Source of the DNA: Minwuiaceae bacterium
Lineage (GTDB): Bacteria; Pseudomonadota; Alphaproteobacteria; Minwuiales; Minwuiaceae
Length of the DNA: 37,784 nt
NCBI GenBank assembly: GCA_028278525.1
Contig: JANQEE010000046.1
Span: 1 to 37,784 of the forward strand
Direction of reading: 5' to 3'
Shown here: positions 15,432 to 23,386 of the stretch, in pieces
How the letters are laid out: each line of letters starts with the position of its first letter
Numbering within the stretch: the first letter of the stretch is position 1
The notes under the pieces: generated by a model
Databases searched by the model: none
What the model saw: the letters and a program-made list of their open reading frames with translations, nothing else
What the model was told of the DNA's origin: nothing
Program-made: the position numbers and the translations under genes

Positions 15432-15501
15432 CGTCATTCCGGCGAAGGCCGGAATCCATAACGACGTTCGGGTCTGGATTCCGGCCTTCGCCGGAATGAC
15501 G
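15432..15501. repeat. Palindromic intergenic repeat, family B, copy 2
   Basis: Perfect inverted arms 15432-15458 and 15475-15501 (CGTCATTCCGGCGAAGGCCG continuing to GAATCCA) around a 16-base loop. The arms match the copy at 6605-6674 while the loops differ. It lies between two convergent genes, again suggesting a terminator-like role. Confidence 0.88.
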
Positions 15502-15530
15502 GGTCTCCACAGCCTGCTAAAGCAACGGCG

Positions 15531-16268
15531 TCAGATCTCCACCACCATGCCGTCTTCGGCCGACTCGTAAGTGAGTTCGTCCCGCTGCCCCAGCATGTCG
15601 TCGCTCATATGGGTCAGGATCAGTCGTTTGGCGCCGATCGCCGGCAGATGTTCTTCCAGCGTCTTCAGGTCCAGATGCAGCGGCACTTGTTTGTCGCGGA
15701 AATAGGCCTCGGCGATGAACAGGTCGGCGTCGCGCGCCGCGTCGGCCAGCGCATCTGTCCACTGGCTGTCGCCGGTATAGGAAATGGTGCGCCCTTCCGC
15801 CTCGACCCGGTAGGCGAAGAACGGTCCGCCGGGGTTGCCGTGGTGGGCCTGGAAGGGCGTCACGCGCAGCGGGCCGATCTCGGCCGTCTCGCCGGGCGCC
15901 AATTCCTTCAGCGTCAGCTCGAATTTCGGCTTGGTGGCCGACGATCCGGGAAAGGCGGTTTCCATCACCCGCACGAACCAGTCCTTCAGGCCGCGCGGCC
16001 CGGTGATCGTCAGCGGCTCGGTCCGTTTCGAAAAGAACTGCGCGTCCAGCATGAAGAACGGCAGCCCGCCGAAATGATCCGCGTGGAAATGCGTGAACAG
16101 GATCGCCTGGATACCGTTTCGCGCGATGCCCAGGCGTTTCAGCGCGATCATCGAAGACGCGCCGCAATCTATCAGGAAATTGGATTTGTCGCCCTGCACG
16201 TGAAAGCAGGTATTGAAGCGGCCGCCGCTGCCGAAGGCGTCGCCGCAACCGACGAACTGCAGTCTCAA
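15531..16268 (-). CDS. MBL-fold metallohydrolase, RNase Z/phosphodiesterase-like
   Basis: 245 residues from a TTG start at 16268, preceded by GGAGGGA; an open frame extends further upstream but lacks MBL character, whereas the product from TTG begins LRLQFVGCGDAFGSGGRFNT, the normal first strand of this group. Metal ligands are HFHADH (His60, His62, Asp64, His65), His143, Asp167 in TGDS and His220 in LTHMSDD. This set matches the ElaC/cyclic-phosphodiesterase-like branch, not B1 lactamases. No tRNase Z exosite arm is obvious. It is divergent from the TRAP importer genes, with 130 bp between, so joint regulation is possible. The substrate is unknown. Confidence 0.85.
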   Translation of the reverse strand: MRLQFVGCGDAFGSGGRFNTCFHVQGDKSNFLIDCGASSMIALKRLGIARNGIQAILFTHFHADHFGGLPFFMLDAQFFSKRTEPLTITGPRGLKDWFVRVMETAFPGSSATKPKFELTLKELAPGETAEIGPLRVTPFQAHHGNPGGPFFAYRVEAEGRTISYTGDSQWTDALADAARDADLFIAEAYFRDKQVPLHLDLKTLEEHLPAIGAKRLILTHMSDDMLGQRDELTYESAEDGMVVEI

Positions 16269-16398
16269 GTTTCGATCCCTCCCTCTACCGACCTGTAGTA
16301 TATGCTTGAAGGGAGGCTCGCTGCAGGGAGAAAGAGGCGCCGAAAACAGGCGCTTTGCGGCGGACAACCATAAAAACAGAGATACATGGGAGTGCGTA

Positions 16399-17400
16399 AT
16401 GAATCCGAAATTGAGGACATTTGTGTGCGCCGCCGGGATGGCTGCGATCTGTGCGGCCGGCTCGACGGCCGTGCAAGCGGAGGTCAAGCTGTCGCTCGTC
16501 TATCCGTTCCCCGACTTCCTGGTCTACACCAAAAGCTGCAGGCTGCTCGCCGACAGTCTTAACGAGGCCGGTGCCGGCAAGTTCTCGGTCGAGGTTAAGC
16601 CGTTCAACTCCATCGGCATGTTCCAGCAGGCATCCGCCATCCAGAAAGGCGTCGTCGACTTCACCTGCCTGCCGGCCGCCTTCTACGGCCGCTCGGTGCC
16701 GGAGAACGAGGCGATCTCCACCTCCAACAGCGGTCCGGCGGACGTGCGCGCCAACGGCGGCATGAAGATTATCGACGACCTGCACCAGAAACACATGAAC
16801 ATGAAGTATCTGGCCTGGGTCGACAGCGGCGTCGCCTTTCACATCTACATGAAGGAGCCGCCGAAATTCACGTCGGACGGCATGCCGGACCTTGCCGGCG
16901 TCAAGATGCGCGACAATCCGATTTACGGTGCATTCTTCCGCGCCCTGCAGGCGGAGACCCACCAGATGAAGTCGACGGAGGTCTATCCGGCCTTGCAGAA
17001 GGGCGTGGTCAATGCCAGCGCCTGGACCTCGATCGGCGTGATGTCGCTCAAGTGGGACGAGTTCCTCAAGCACCGCCTGGACCCGGAGTTCTATCAGACC
17101 GACATCGGGCTGATCATGAACCTGGACAAGTGGAAGTCGCTCGACCCCGGCATCCAGGAAATCATCCAGCGGACCGCGATCGAGCATGAGAACGCCAGCC
17201 GCGCCGCCCGTCAGGCCGAAGTCGCCAAGGAGGCGGAGGAACTGAAGGCCAAGGGCATGACCTTCCACGACGTGCCGAACGCCGCTGATTACATCAAGCT
17301 CTCGGTGGATTCGGCCTACGACCGGATGGAGGCCCGGTTGAAGGACAGCGGCCGCCCGCTCGACTGGGCGAAACAGCTCCGCGCCCTCTATCAGAAATAG
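16399..17400 (+). CDS. TRAP transporter solute-binding protein (DctP family)
   Basis: 333 residues with a Sec signal peptide (TFVCAAGMAAICAAGSTAVQA, cleavage near residue 30). The mature chain shows the DctP pattern: FSVEVKPFNSIGMFQQASAIQKGVVDFTCLPAAF, then LAGVKMRDNPIYGAFFRAL, where the Arg is the usual carboxylate-clamping residue, and VYPALQKGVVNASAW. This suggests an organic-acid ligand. ATG 16399 follows GGGAG at 16388-16392; the frame is open farther upstream but without a signal sequence. First gene of a DctP-DctQ-DctM set, separated from DctQ by a strong hairpin. The exact ligand cannot be told. Confidence 0.93.
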   Translation: MNPKLRTFVCAAGMAAICAAGSTAVQAEVKLSLVYPFPDFLVYTKSCRLLADSLNEAGAGKFSVEVKPFNSIGMFQQASAIQKGVVDFTCLPAAFYGRSVPENEAISTSNSGPADVRANGGMKIIDDLHQKHMNMKYLAWVDSGVAFHIYMKEPPKFTSDGMPDLAGVKMRDNPIYGAFFRALQAETHQMKSTEVYPALQKGVVNASAWTSIGVMSLKWDEFLKHRLDPEFYQTDIGLIMNLDKWKSLDPGIQEIIQRTAIEHENASRAARQAEVAKEAEELKAKGMTFHDVPNAADYIKLSVDSAYDRMEARLKDSGRPLDWAKQLRALYQK

Positions 17401-17422
17401 CCTTGCCGACAGACCGGCATGA

Positions 17423-17453
17423 CGGCCCCGGCAGGCTTGCGCCGCCGGGGCCG
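17423..17453. promoter_or_regulatory. Intercistronic hairpin after the TRAP binding-protein gene
   Basis: Perfect 10-bp arms CGGCCCCGGC (17423-17432) and GCCGGGGCCG (17444-17453) with an 11-base loop and no T-run. It is placed between the solute-binding and membrane genes exactly as the palindrome at 2458-2483 is in the ABC operon. It probably protects the upstream mRNA or lowers readthrough (inference). Confidence 0.6.
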
Positions 17454-17464
17454 CGAGCCTGGAC

Positions 17465-18004
17465 ATGATCATGCAATCCGCAGCCGGCTTCCTGCGTACG
17501 CTCGACCGTCTCTATGGCTACCTGCTCCAAGGCATGATGGCGGCCGCCGGCATCTATATCGGCATGATGATGCTGGTGATCGTCTACTACACGTCGTTCC
17601 GCAGCCTCAGCCTGCCTTACAACCAATATTCCTTCACCTTCATCGAGTACGGCTTCATCTACGTCCTGATGCTGGGCTCGCCCTGGCTCGTCCGCCGCCG
17701 CGGCCACGTCTACATCGAGATGGTGACCGCGGCCGTATCGGACCGGGTGCGCCACGTTTTGTCTCGCATTATCGCGACGGTCTGCTTCTTCGTCTGCTTG
17801 GCGCTCGGCTGGTACACCGGCGTGCTCGCCTGGCAGGATTACAGCTTCAACCAGTACGACGACCTGCGCGCCCAGCTCGATATCAAGCGCTGGGTCGTGA
17901 TGGCCGCAATGCCGGTCGGCTTCGGCCTGATGGCGGTGGAGTTCCTGCGCTTCGTCTTCGGCCGCGAGCTCATGCATACCGGCGAGGCCGGCGTCCATGA
18001 GTAA
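17465..18004 (+). CDS. TRAP transporter small membrane subunit (DctQ family)
   Basis: 179 residues with four hydrophobic segments: GMMAAAGIYIGMMMLVIVYY, FIYVLMLGSPWLVRRRGHV, IIATVCFFVCLALGWYTG and WVVMAAMPVGFGLMAVEFL. The loop WLVRRRGHVYIEMVT is the DctQ signature. It couples to the large subunit encoded 18 bp downstream and to the periplasmic receptor. Two Met codons (17465, 17471) compete and neither has a strong ribosome site, so low translation relative to the receptor is plausible. Normal length for the family. Confidence 0.92.
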   Translation: MIMQSAAGFLRTLDRLYGYLLQGMMAAAGIYIGMMMLVIVYYTSFRSLSLPYNQYSFTFIEYGFIYVLMLGSPWLVRRRGHVYIEMVTAAVSDRVRHVLSRIIATVCFFVCLALGWYTGVLAWQDYSFNQYDDLRAQLDIKRWVVMAAMPVGFGLMAVEFLRFVFGRELMHTGEAGVHE

Positions 18005-18022
18005 GTCGGGAGCATAGGCGCC

Positions 18023-19360
18023 ATGGAATGGTACGGCGTGCTCTCCATCCTGCTCGGCGCCATCCTTTTCCTGATGGTGGTCGGCGTGCCCGTCGGCGTC
18101 GCCTTCCTGGCCGTCAACGTGGTGGCGGCGATCCATTATTTTGGCGGCTCGGCGGCCTTTCCCGGAAACATGGAACTCGGCATCGCCACGCTCGCCGAAA
18201 ACGCCTTCGGCTCCATGGCCAATTTCGCCCTGGTGCCGATCCCGATGTTCCTGCTGATGGGAGAGCTGTTCTTCCATACCGGACTCGCCAACCGCATGTT
18301 CGGCGCGGTCGAGAAGCTGATGGGCCGGGTGCCGGCCAGGCTCTCCTACGTCACCGTCGCCGGCGGCACCGCCTTCGCCACGCTCTCCGGATCGTCCATG
18401 GGCAGCACCGCCTTGCTCGGCACCCTGATGGTGCCGGAGATGTCCAAGCGCGGGTACAAGAAGTCCATGTCGATCGGGCCGATCCTCGGCACCGGCGGCA
18501 TCGCCATGCTGATCCCACCGTCGGCGCTGGCGGTGCTGCTCGGCACGCTTGCCGAACTCGACATCGGCGCGCTGTTGATCGCCGGCGTCGTCCCGGGCCT
18601 GATTCTCGCCCTTATGTATGTCGTACTGATCTACGTTCGCGCCAGGATCGATCCGCAAGCCGCGCCGGTCTACGACGTCGCCTACGTGCCGTGGCGCACG
18701 CGGCTGGTCTTCCTGCTGCGCGATATCCTGCCGATGGTCTCCGTCGTCATCGGCGTGATTGTGTTGATCATGGTCGGCTGGGCCACGCCGTCGGAGGCCG
18801 CGGCGTTCGGCTGCCTCGGCGTCGTCGTACTCGCCTTGGTTTTCCGCTGCCTCACCTGGTCCGCGACCTGGAACGCGCTCGAAGGCGCGGCGCGGGTCAC
18901 GGTGATGTCGCTGTTGATCATCTTCGGCTCCGCAACCTTCAGCAAGATCCTGGCCTTCTCCGGCGGCAGCGTCGGGTTGATCGACTGGGCGACCGGTTTC
19001 GACGTCTCGCCGCTGGTCATGTTGTTGGCGATGTTCGGCATCCTGCTGATCCTCGGCATGTTCATGGACCAGTTGTCGATGATGCTGCTGACCGTGCCGA
19101 TCTTCTTCCCGCTGGCCGAAACCATGGGCTTCGACCTGATCTGGTTCGGCGTGATCATTCTGCTGGCGATGGAGATCAGCTTCACCACGCCGCCGTTCGG
19201 CCTGCTGCTGTTCGTCATGCAGGGAGTCGCCCCGCCCGGCACCCGCTTCAGCGAAATCGTCGTCGCCGCCGTTCCGTTCATGGCCTGCGGCATGCTGCTT
19301 GTCGCGCTGTTGATCGCCTTTCCCGAAATTGCCCTGTGGCTGCCGTCGTTCGCTCGCTAG
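18023..19360 (+). CDS. TRAP transporter large permease (DctM family)
   Basis: 445-residue polytopic protein with about 12 membrane segments, the sodium-coupled translocating subunit. Family markers: VPIPMFLLMGELFFHTGLANRMF, the segment FATLSGSSMGSTALLGTLMVPEMSKRGY, the GTGGIAMLIPPSALAVLLG half-site, and late FMDQLSMMLLTVPIFFPL and ISFTTPPFGLLLFVMQGVAP. The ATG has GGGAG 11 bases upstream. It ends the TRAP operon 18 bp before a palindromic element (19379-19461) that could terminate transcription. Confidence 0.95.
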   Translation: MEWYGVLSILLGAILFLMVVGVPVGVAFLAVNVVAAIHYFGGSAAFPGNMELGIATLAENAFGSMANFALVPIPMFLLMGELFFHTGLANRMFGAVEKLMGRVPARLSYVTVAGGTAFATLSGSSMGSTALLGTLMVPEMSKRGYKKSMSIGPILGTGGIAMLIPPSALAVLLGTLAELDIGALLIAGVVPGLILALMYVVLIYVRARIDPQAAPVYDVAYVPWRTRLVFLLRDILPMVSVVIGVIVLIMVGWATPSEAAAFGCLGVVVLALVFRCLTWSATWNALEGAARVTVMSLLIIFGSATFSKILAFSGGSVGLIDWATGFDVSPLVMLLAMFGILLILGMFMDQLSMMLLTVPIFFPLAETMGFDLIWFGVIILLAMEISFTTPPFGLLLFVMQGVAPPGTRFSEIVVAAVPFMACGMLLVALLIAFPEIALWLPSFAR

Positions 19361-19378
19361 CGAGGCTTGGTTGTTCTG

Positions 19379-19461
19379 GCCATGCCAGCCCGCTCCCCCT
19401 TCCCAACCACCCATGAGGGTACCCTTGGGGTGGTTGGGAAGGGGGAGCGGGCTGGCATGGC
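19379..19461. repeat. GC-rich palindromic element, copy 2
   Basis: An 83-base perfect-arm hairpin: outer arms GCCATGCCAGCCCG... pair with ...CGGGCTGGCATGGC, inner arms 19393-19412 and 19428-19447 match copy 1, and the loop contains AGGGTACCCT. Compared with copies 1 and 3 the inner stem has T/A where they have G/C (CCCTTCCC/GGGAAGGG versus CCCGTCCC/GGGACGGG), a compensatory change. The outer stem shows similar paired changes. It lies just after the TRAP operon. Confidence 0.88.
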
Positions 19462-19690
19462 TGCAACAGCGAATCCCGCAAGAGTCGAATTGCCCGTTGA
19501 TAATGCCTAGCGATCCCGTCTAGCATTTTGACATAACGCTTGGCGCTGGTTGGGCGGCGCCGTGGCTGGGGGTCGACGTCGGCGCATACCGGCGCACCAA
19601 TCCCAAACCTCCGTCACCATGCTGTCTCGCGCCGCATCCGGTGAATCCTGCGACTTAAACGCAGGCCAATAACAATTGGGGAGGAAAACC
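19462..19690 (+). other. Upstream region of the molybdenum-hydroxylase operon
   Basis: No gene is seen here. Near the left side AATGCCTAG and CTAGCATT (about 19503-19530) form an imperfect inverted repeat, and AATGCCTAG also occurs in palindrome copy 3, so this may be element debris. The operon promoter must lie here; TTGACATAACGC at about 19529 supplies a good -35-like TTGACA, but no convincing -10 follows at the right distance. Confidence 0.4.
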
Positions 19691-20143
19691 ATGGTCAATC
19701 TAAAAGTGAACGGGGTCAGCCGGCAGTTCCACGGCGATCCCGAAATGCCGTTGCTTTGGTATCTGCGTGACGAGCTTGGCCTGACCGGCAGCAAGTTCGG
19801 CTGCGGCACCGGCCTTTGCGGCGCCTGCACCGTGCATGTCGGCGGCGAGGCGGTGCGCGGCTGCATCACCGCCGTGTCGGCGGCCGAAGGTCAGGACGTC
19901 ACCACCATCGAGGGCCTTGATCCCGACGGCAACCATCCGGTGCAGCGCGCGTGGCGCGCCCACAACGTGCCGCAATGCGGCTACTGCCAGTCCGGGCAGA
20001 TCATGCAGGCGGCGGCGTTGCTCGACGCCAATCCCGAGCCGTCCGACCAGGACATCGTCGACGGCATGGAAGGCAACATCTGCCGCTGTGGCACCTACCA
20101 GCGGATTTTTGCGGCCGTACGCACGGCCGCGGAGGAGGTGTGA
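19691..20143 (+). CDS. Molybdenum hydroxylase small subunit, two [2Fe-2S] clusters (IorA/CoxS-like)
   Basis: 150 residues, normal family length. The N-terminal plant-ferredoxin-type domain holds Cys38, Cys43, Cys46 and Cys58 ([14 protein letters not shown]). The C-terminal helical domain holds Cys96, Cys99, Cys131 and Cys133 ([22 protein letters not shown]). It carries electrons from the molybdenum centre of the large subunit encoded 2 bp downstream. ATG 19691 is preceded by GGGGAGGA. There is no medium FAD-subunit gene, which is the IorAB-type two-subunit layout; an electron acceptor such as a cytochrome is not encoded nearby. Confidence 0.95.
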   Translation: MVNLKVNGVSRQFHGDPEMPLLWYLRDELGLTGSKFGCGTGLCGACTVHVGGEAVRGCITAVSAAEGQDVTTIEGLDPDGNHPVQRAWRAHNVPQCGYCQSGQIMQAAALLDANPEPSDQDIVDGMEGNICRCGTYQRIFAAVRTAAEEV

Positions 20144-20145
20144 TC

Positions 20146-22431
20146 ATGGCCGGCATTCTGAATTTAAGCAGACGCGACGTTCTGAAATCCGCCGGCGCGG
20201 CCGCCGGTCTGGTCTTGGGCGCCCATGTCGCGCCGCGCTCGCTGATCCCCGCCGCCAAGGCGCAGGCGACGGCCATTCAACCGAACCTGTTCGTCAACAT
20301 CGACAGCGCCGGCACCGTCACCATCACCTGCAGCCGTGTCGAGATGGGGCAGGGTGTGCGCACCGGCATCCCGATGATCCTGGCCGACGAGCTGGAGGCC
20401 GATTGGAGCCGGGTCAAGATCTGGCAGGCTCCGGGCGACGAGACCAAATACGACCCGGCCGGCAAGGACGGCCAGAACACCGATGGCTCGCGCAGCACCC
20501 GTCACCACCTGGACGTGATGCGCCAACTCGGCGCCTCCGGCCGTTACGTGCTGGAGCAGGCTGCCGCGAAGAAGTGGGGCGTCGACCCGGGCGAGGTCTA
20601 CGCCAAGGATCACCGCCTCTATCACACCGGCAGCGGCAAATCCTTCGATTTCGGCGATGTGATCGACGTCGCCGCGGAGATCGAGGTGCCGGCCGACAAC
20701 GCCGCGCTCAAGCTCAAGGACAAGTCGCAGTGGAAGTACATCGGCAACGACATGCCGATCGTCGACGGCTACGACATGACCACCGGCGGCGCCAACTACG
20801 GCGCGGACATCTCGATCCCCGGCATGAAGATCGCCGTGATCGCCCGGTCGCCGGTCTATCGCGGCAAGGTGAAGTCGTTCGACGCGTCCGAGGCGCTTAA
20901 AGTTCAGGGCGTCGAGCAGGTGGTCGAGATCCCGGCGCTGGCCGACGACAAGCCGGCGGAGTTCCGTGCGCTCGGCGGCGTCGCCGTGGTCGGCACCAAC
21001 ACCTGGTCGGTGATGGAAGGCCGGCGCAAGTTGCAGATCGAATGGGACGCTGGGCCGCACGCGGCGCACGATTCCAGCACCTACGACGACGCGTTGATTG
21101 CCTCCGCCCAGAAGGGCGGCGTTGCGATCCGACAGCGCGGCGACGTCAGTGCGGCGCTGGATAGCGCGGCCAAGGTGGTGGAGGCGGACTACTTCGTGCC
21201 GTACTTCATCCACACGCCGATGGAGCCGCCGGTCGCGATCGTCGACGCCAACGTCCGGCCGGTGAAGGTCTGGGCCGCGACCCAGTCGCCGAACGAGACC
21301 CGGCAGTACGTCGCCGAGGCCTTGGGCGTGGAGAAGACCGACGTCGAATGCAACGTCACCCTGCTCGGCGGCGGTTTCGGCCGCAAGTCCAAGCCGGACT
21401 TTGCCTGCGAGGCGGCGATCCTGTCCAAGATGGTCGGCGCGCCGGTTCGTGCGCAGTGGACCCGCGAGGACGAGATCAGACACGGCTACTACCACGCCGC
21501 CTGCGCCCAGCACATGAAGGCGGGCCTGGATGAGCAGGGCAAGATCACAGCGTGGCATCAATGCGGTGCCTGGCCGTCGTTGCTCGGCCTCTGGAACCCG
21601 GTGCACAAGACCGGCTTCGGCATCGAGTACGGCCTGGGCCTGATCGACATGCCGTACAACAATGTGCCGAACATCCGGATCGAGAACGGCGAGGCCGATA
21701 TCATGATCCGCGTCGGCTGGTACCGCTCCGTCAACAACATCCAGCACGCGCTGGCGATGAACTGCTTCGCCAACGAACTGGCGGCGGCGGCCGGGCGCGA
21801 TCCGCTCGAGGTCTTGCTGGAGCTGATCGGCGACGCCGAGGTGATGGACCTCGCCGAGGACGGGGTTGAGGAGTACTGGAACTACGGCGACTCGGTGGAG
21901 GACTGGCCGATCATGCCGAACCGGCTCTCCAATACGCTGCGCGTGGTGGCCGACAAGGCCGGCTACGGCAAGGAACTGCCCAAAGGCCACGGTCTAGGCC
22001 TCGCGGCGCACCGCTCCTTCCACAGTTACGTGGCGGCGGCGGTGCATGTCGTGGTTCGCGACGATGGCAGCCTGCATATCCCGCAGGTCGACATGGCGGT
22101 GGATTGCGGCCGTTACGTCAATCCGGAGGGCATCCGCAAGCAGATCGAGGGGGCTGCGATCTACGGCCACAGCATCGCCCGCCACGGCAAGATCACCACG
22201 ACCGCTGGCGCGGTGGACCAGAGCAACTTCCACGACTATGCGGTCACCCGGATGAGCGACGCGCCGATGGATGTCCGCGTCCATATCGTCGAGGACTTCG
22301 CGCATCTGAAGCCCTGCGGCGTCGGCGAGCCGGGCGTCCCGCCCTATGCGCCGGCTCTGCTCAACGCGATCTACGACGCCACCGGCAAACGTATCCGGAA
22401 ACTGCCGGTGACGCCGGAAGACTTGGCGTAA
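20146..22431 (+). CDS. Molybdenum hydroxylase large subunit (IorB-like), Tat-exported
   Basis: 761 residues. A twin-arginine leader (SRRDVLKSAGAAAGLVLGAH, residues 8-27, cleaved near AKA) points to a periplasmic enzyme. Molybdopterin-binding stretches include VEMGQGVRTGIPMILADELE, the TLLGGGFGRKSKPDF glycine-rich loop, the RVGWYRSVNNIQHALAMNCF region and the catalytic-Glu motif GVGEPGVPP with Glu728. This layout, with the duplicated N-terminal part, matches isoquinoline 1-oxidoreductase beta subunits and related aldehyde/N-heterocycle dehydrogenases. The true substrate is unknown; the TRAP importer next door may supply it or take up the acid product. GGAGGAGGTG precedes the ATG. No XdhC-like insertion chaperone is present in the window. 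Confidence 0.9.
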   Translation: MAGILNLSRRDVLKSAGAAAGLVLGAHVAPRSLIPAAKAQATAIQPNLFVNIDSAGTVTITCSRVEMGQGVRTGIPMILADELEADWSRVKIWQAPGDETKYDPAGKDGQNTDGSRSTRHHLDVMRQLGASGRYVLEQAAAKKWGVDPGEVYAKDHRLYHTGSGKSFDFGDVIDVAAEIEVPADNAALKLKDKSQWKYIGNDMPIVDGYDMTTGGANYGADISIPGMKIAVIARSPVYRGKVKSFDASEALKVQGVEQVVEIPALADDKPAEFRALGGVAVVGTNTWSVMEGRRKLQIEWDAGPHAAHDSSTYDDALIASAQKGGVAIRQRGDVSAALDSAAKVVEADYFVPYFIHTPMEPPVAIVDANVRPVKVWAATQSPNETRQYVAEALGVEKTDVECNVTLLGGGFGRKSKPDFACEAAILSKMVGAPVRAQWTREDEIRHGYYHAACAQHMKAGLDEQGKITAWHQCGAWPSLLGLWNPVHKTGFGIEYGLGLIDMPYNNVPNIRIENGEADIMIRVGWYRSVNNIQHALAMNCFANELAAAAGRDPLEVLLELIGDAEVMDLAEDGVEEYWNYGDSVEDWPIMPNRLSNTLRVVADKAGYGKELPKGHGLGLAAHRSFHSYVAAAVHVVVRDDGSLHIPQVDMAVDCGRYVNPEGIRKQIEGAAIYGHSIARHGKITTTAGAVDQSNFHDYAVTRMSDAPMDVRVHIVEDFAHLKPCGVGEPGVPPYAPALLNAIYDATGKRIRKLPVTPEDLA

Positions 22432-22450
22432 GTCTGGGAGCAGTACTCGG

Positions 22451-22485
22451 TCGGCGGACGGCTTTTTCGTCCGCCGATTTTTTTT
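22451..22485 (+). terminator. Rho-independent terminator of the molybdenum-hydroxylase operon
   Basis: Stem TCGGCGGACG / CGTCCGCCGA (22451-22460, 22468-22477) with loop GCTTTTT, followed by eight T residues (22478-22485). It sits 20 bp after the large-subunit stop codon and is a textbook terminator. Confidence 0.95.
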
Positions 22486-22581
22486 GTTCGCCGAGCGGTC
22501 GTCCCTCGACAGGCTCATCCTTGATCCGCGCCCCGGCCACGACGACTATTGCCGGATGCATCGTTTTTCGGAGGGGCGTCG

Positions 22582-23034
22582 GTGGAACGGGGACCGCAGC
22601 AAGCGAGCAGCCACGGCGAGATCGTCGAGAACGCGGAAACGGAGATGTCGCGCGAGGCTGCGGAACGGCTGTTGGAAACCTGGCCCAAGCCCGGGGGTAC
22701 GTCCTTCGCCAATCCCTTCCTGCCCAAGATCCAGTTACAATTGCGCGGCGAGTGGAGTGAGACCGCGCCCCGAATTTTTCTCTACCAGTTCAAGGTCTCG
22801 GCTCGGCGCTTCTTCTTCGGCGATTCCGTGTCCGTGTCGCTGGAAAGCCTGACGCTGCACTGGATGTTCGATCCGGGCAGCGGTCCGGTAAAGGTCGGCA
22901 AGCGCACCATGAAAGACGCAATGGAAGTCGAAAAGGCATCGACCTTCGACCAGGAACTCTACCGCGCGCTCGCCTGGGGCGAAGGTTCGAAAAAGAACAA
23001 GCGCTATAGCACCTTCCTCGCCGTCCTGGCGTGA
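22582..23034 (+). CDS. Hypothetical protein, possible small beta-rich protein
   Basis: 150 residues, not recognised. The core alternates strand-like segments (IQLQLRGEW, RIFLYQFKVSARRFFFGDSVSVSLESLTLHWMF), then a basic C-terminus (GKRTMKDAMEVEKASTFDQELYRALAWGEGSKKNKRYST). No signal peptide, membrane segment or catalytic motif. Start chosen at GTG 22582, which has GGAGGGG five bases upstream; an ATG at 22645 is the alternative. It stands alone between the hydroxylase terminator and the PEP-CTERM gene, so its context says little. Confidence 0.55.
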   Translation: MERGPQQASSHGEIVENAETEMSREAAERLLETWPKPGGTSFANPFLPKIQLQLRGEWSETAPRIFLYQFKVSARRFFFGDSVSVSLESLTLHWMFDPGSGPVKVGKRTMKDAMEVEKASTFDQELYRALAWGEGSKKNKRYSTFLAVLA

Positions 23035-23332
23035 TCGGCGCTAGTCGGCACTGCGACCGTATCCGCTCCGGCTCCCGCCGTCACGCGGCCTCGGTCCGCG
23101 CCGTTTCGGAGAAAGAGCGGGGCGATATGTCGGGATCTTTTACAACACCGGGTTTGGCCGTCGATTTCGTGTAAGTGGATGATCCAACTCAACTGTTTGA
23201 ACAATGCGTCGGCGAAATCGAAGTTTGTAGGCGGTTTCGCTAATCGGAGGCGTCAGGATTCTTTACACCTTTGGGATAGTTCGCTCGACTCGGTAGAAGT
23301 AACTCATTGAAAATACGCGGATATGGCATCAC

Positions 23333-23346
23333 GGCACAATTCTTGC
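23333..23346 (+). promoter_or_regulatory. Candidate sigma-54 (-24/-12) promoter
   Basis: GGCACAATTCTTGC has GG (23333-23334) and GC (23345-23346) with exactly 10 bases between, the required -24/-12 geometry. It matches the core (T)GGCAC-N5-TTGCT apart from the leading T. Predicted transcription start is about 23358, 16 bp before the ribosome site GGAGG (23374-23378) of the PEP-CTERM-like gene. The rest of the 23035-23386 gap shows no gene. Confidence 0.55.
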
Positions 23347-23386
23347 TAGCCTTAATCCGAGGCAATCATCGGGGGAGGTGAGTGCT

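Noticed and set aside
15392..15530. A small gene between the lipoprotein and MBL genes
   Set aside because: The gap is accounted for by the family B palindrome; no start with ribosome site and no protein-like translation.
17294..19414. A 706-codon open frame on the minus strand, antisense to the TRAP genes
   Set aside because: The translation is His/Asp/Gln/Arg-rich low-complexity sequence of the kind produced by reading high-GC genes backwards; the plus strand carries three clear family members.
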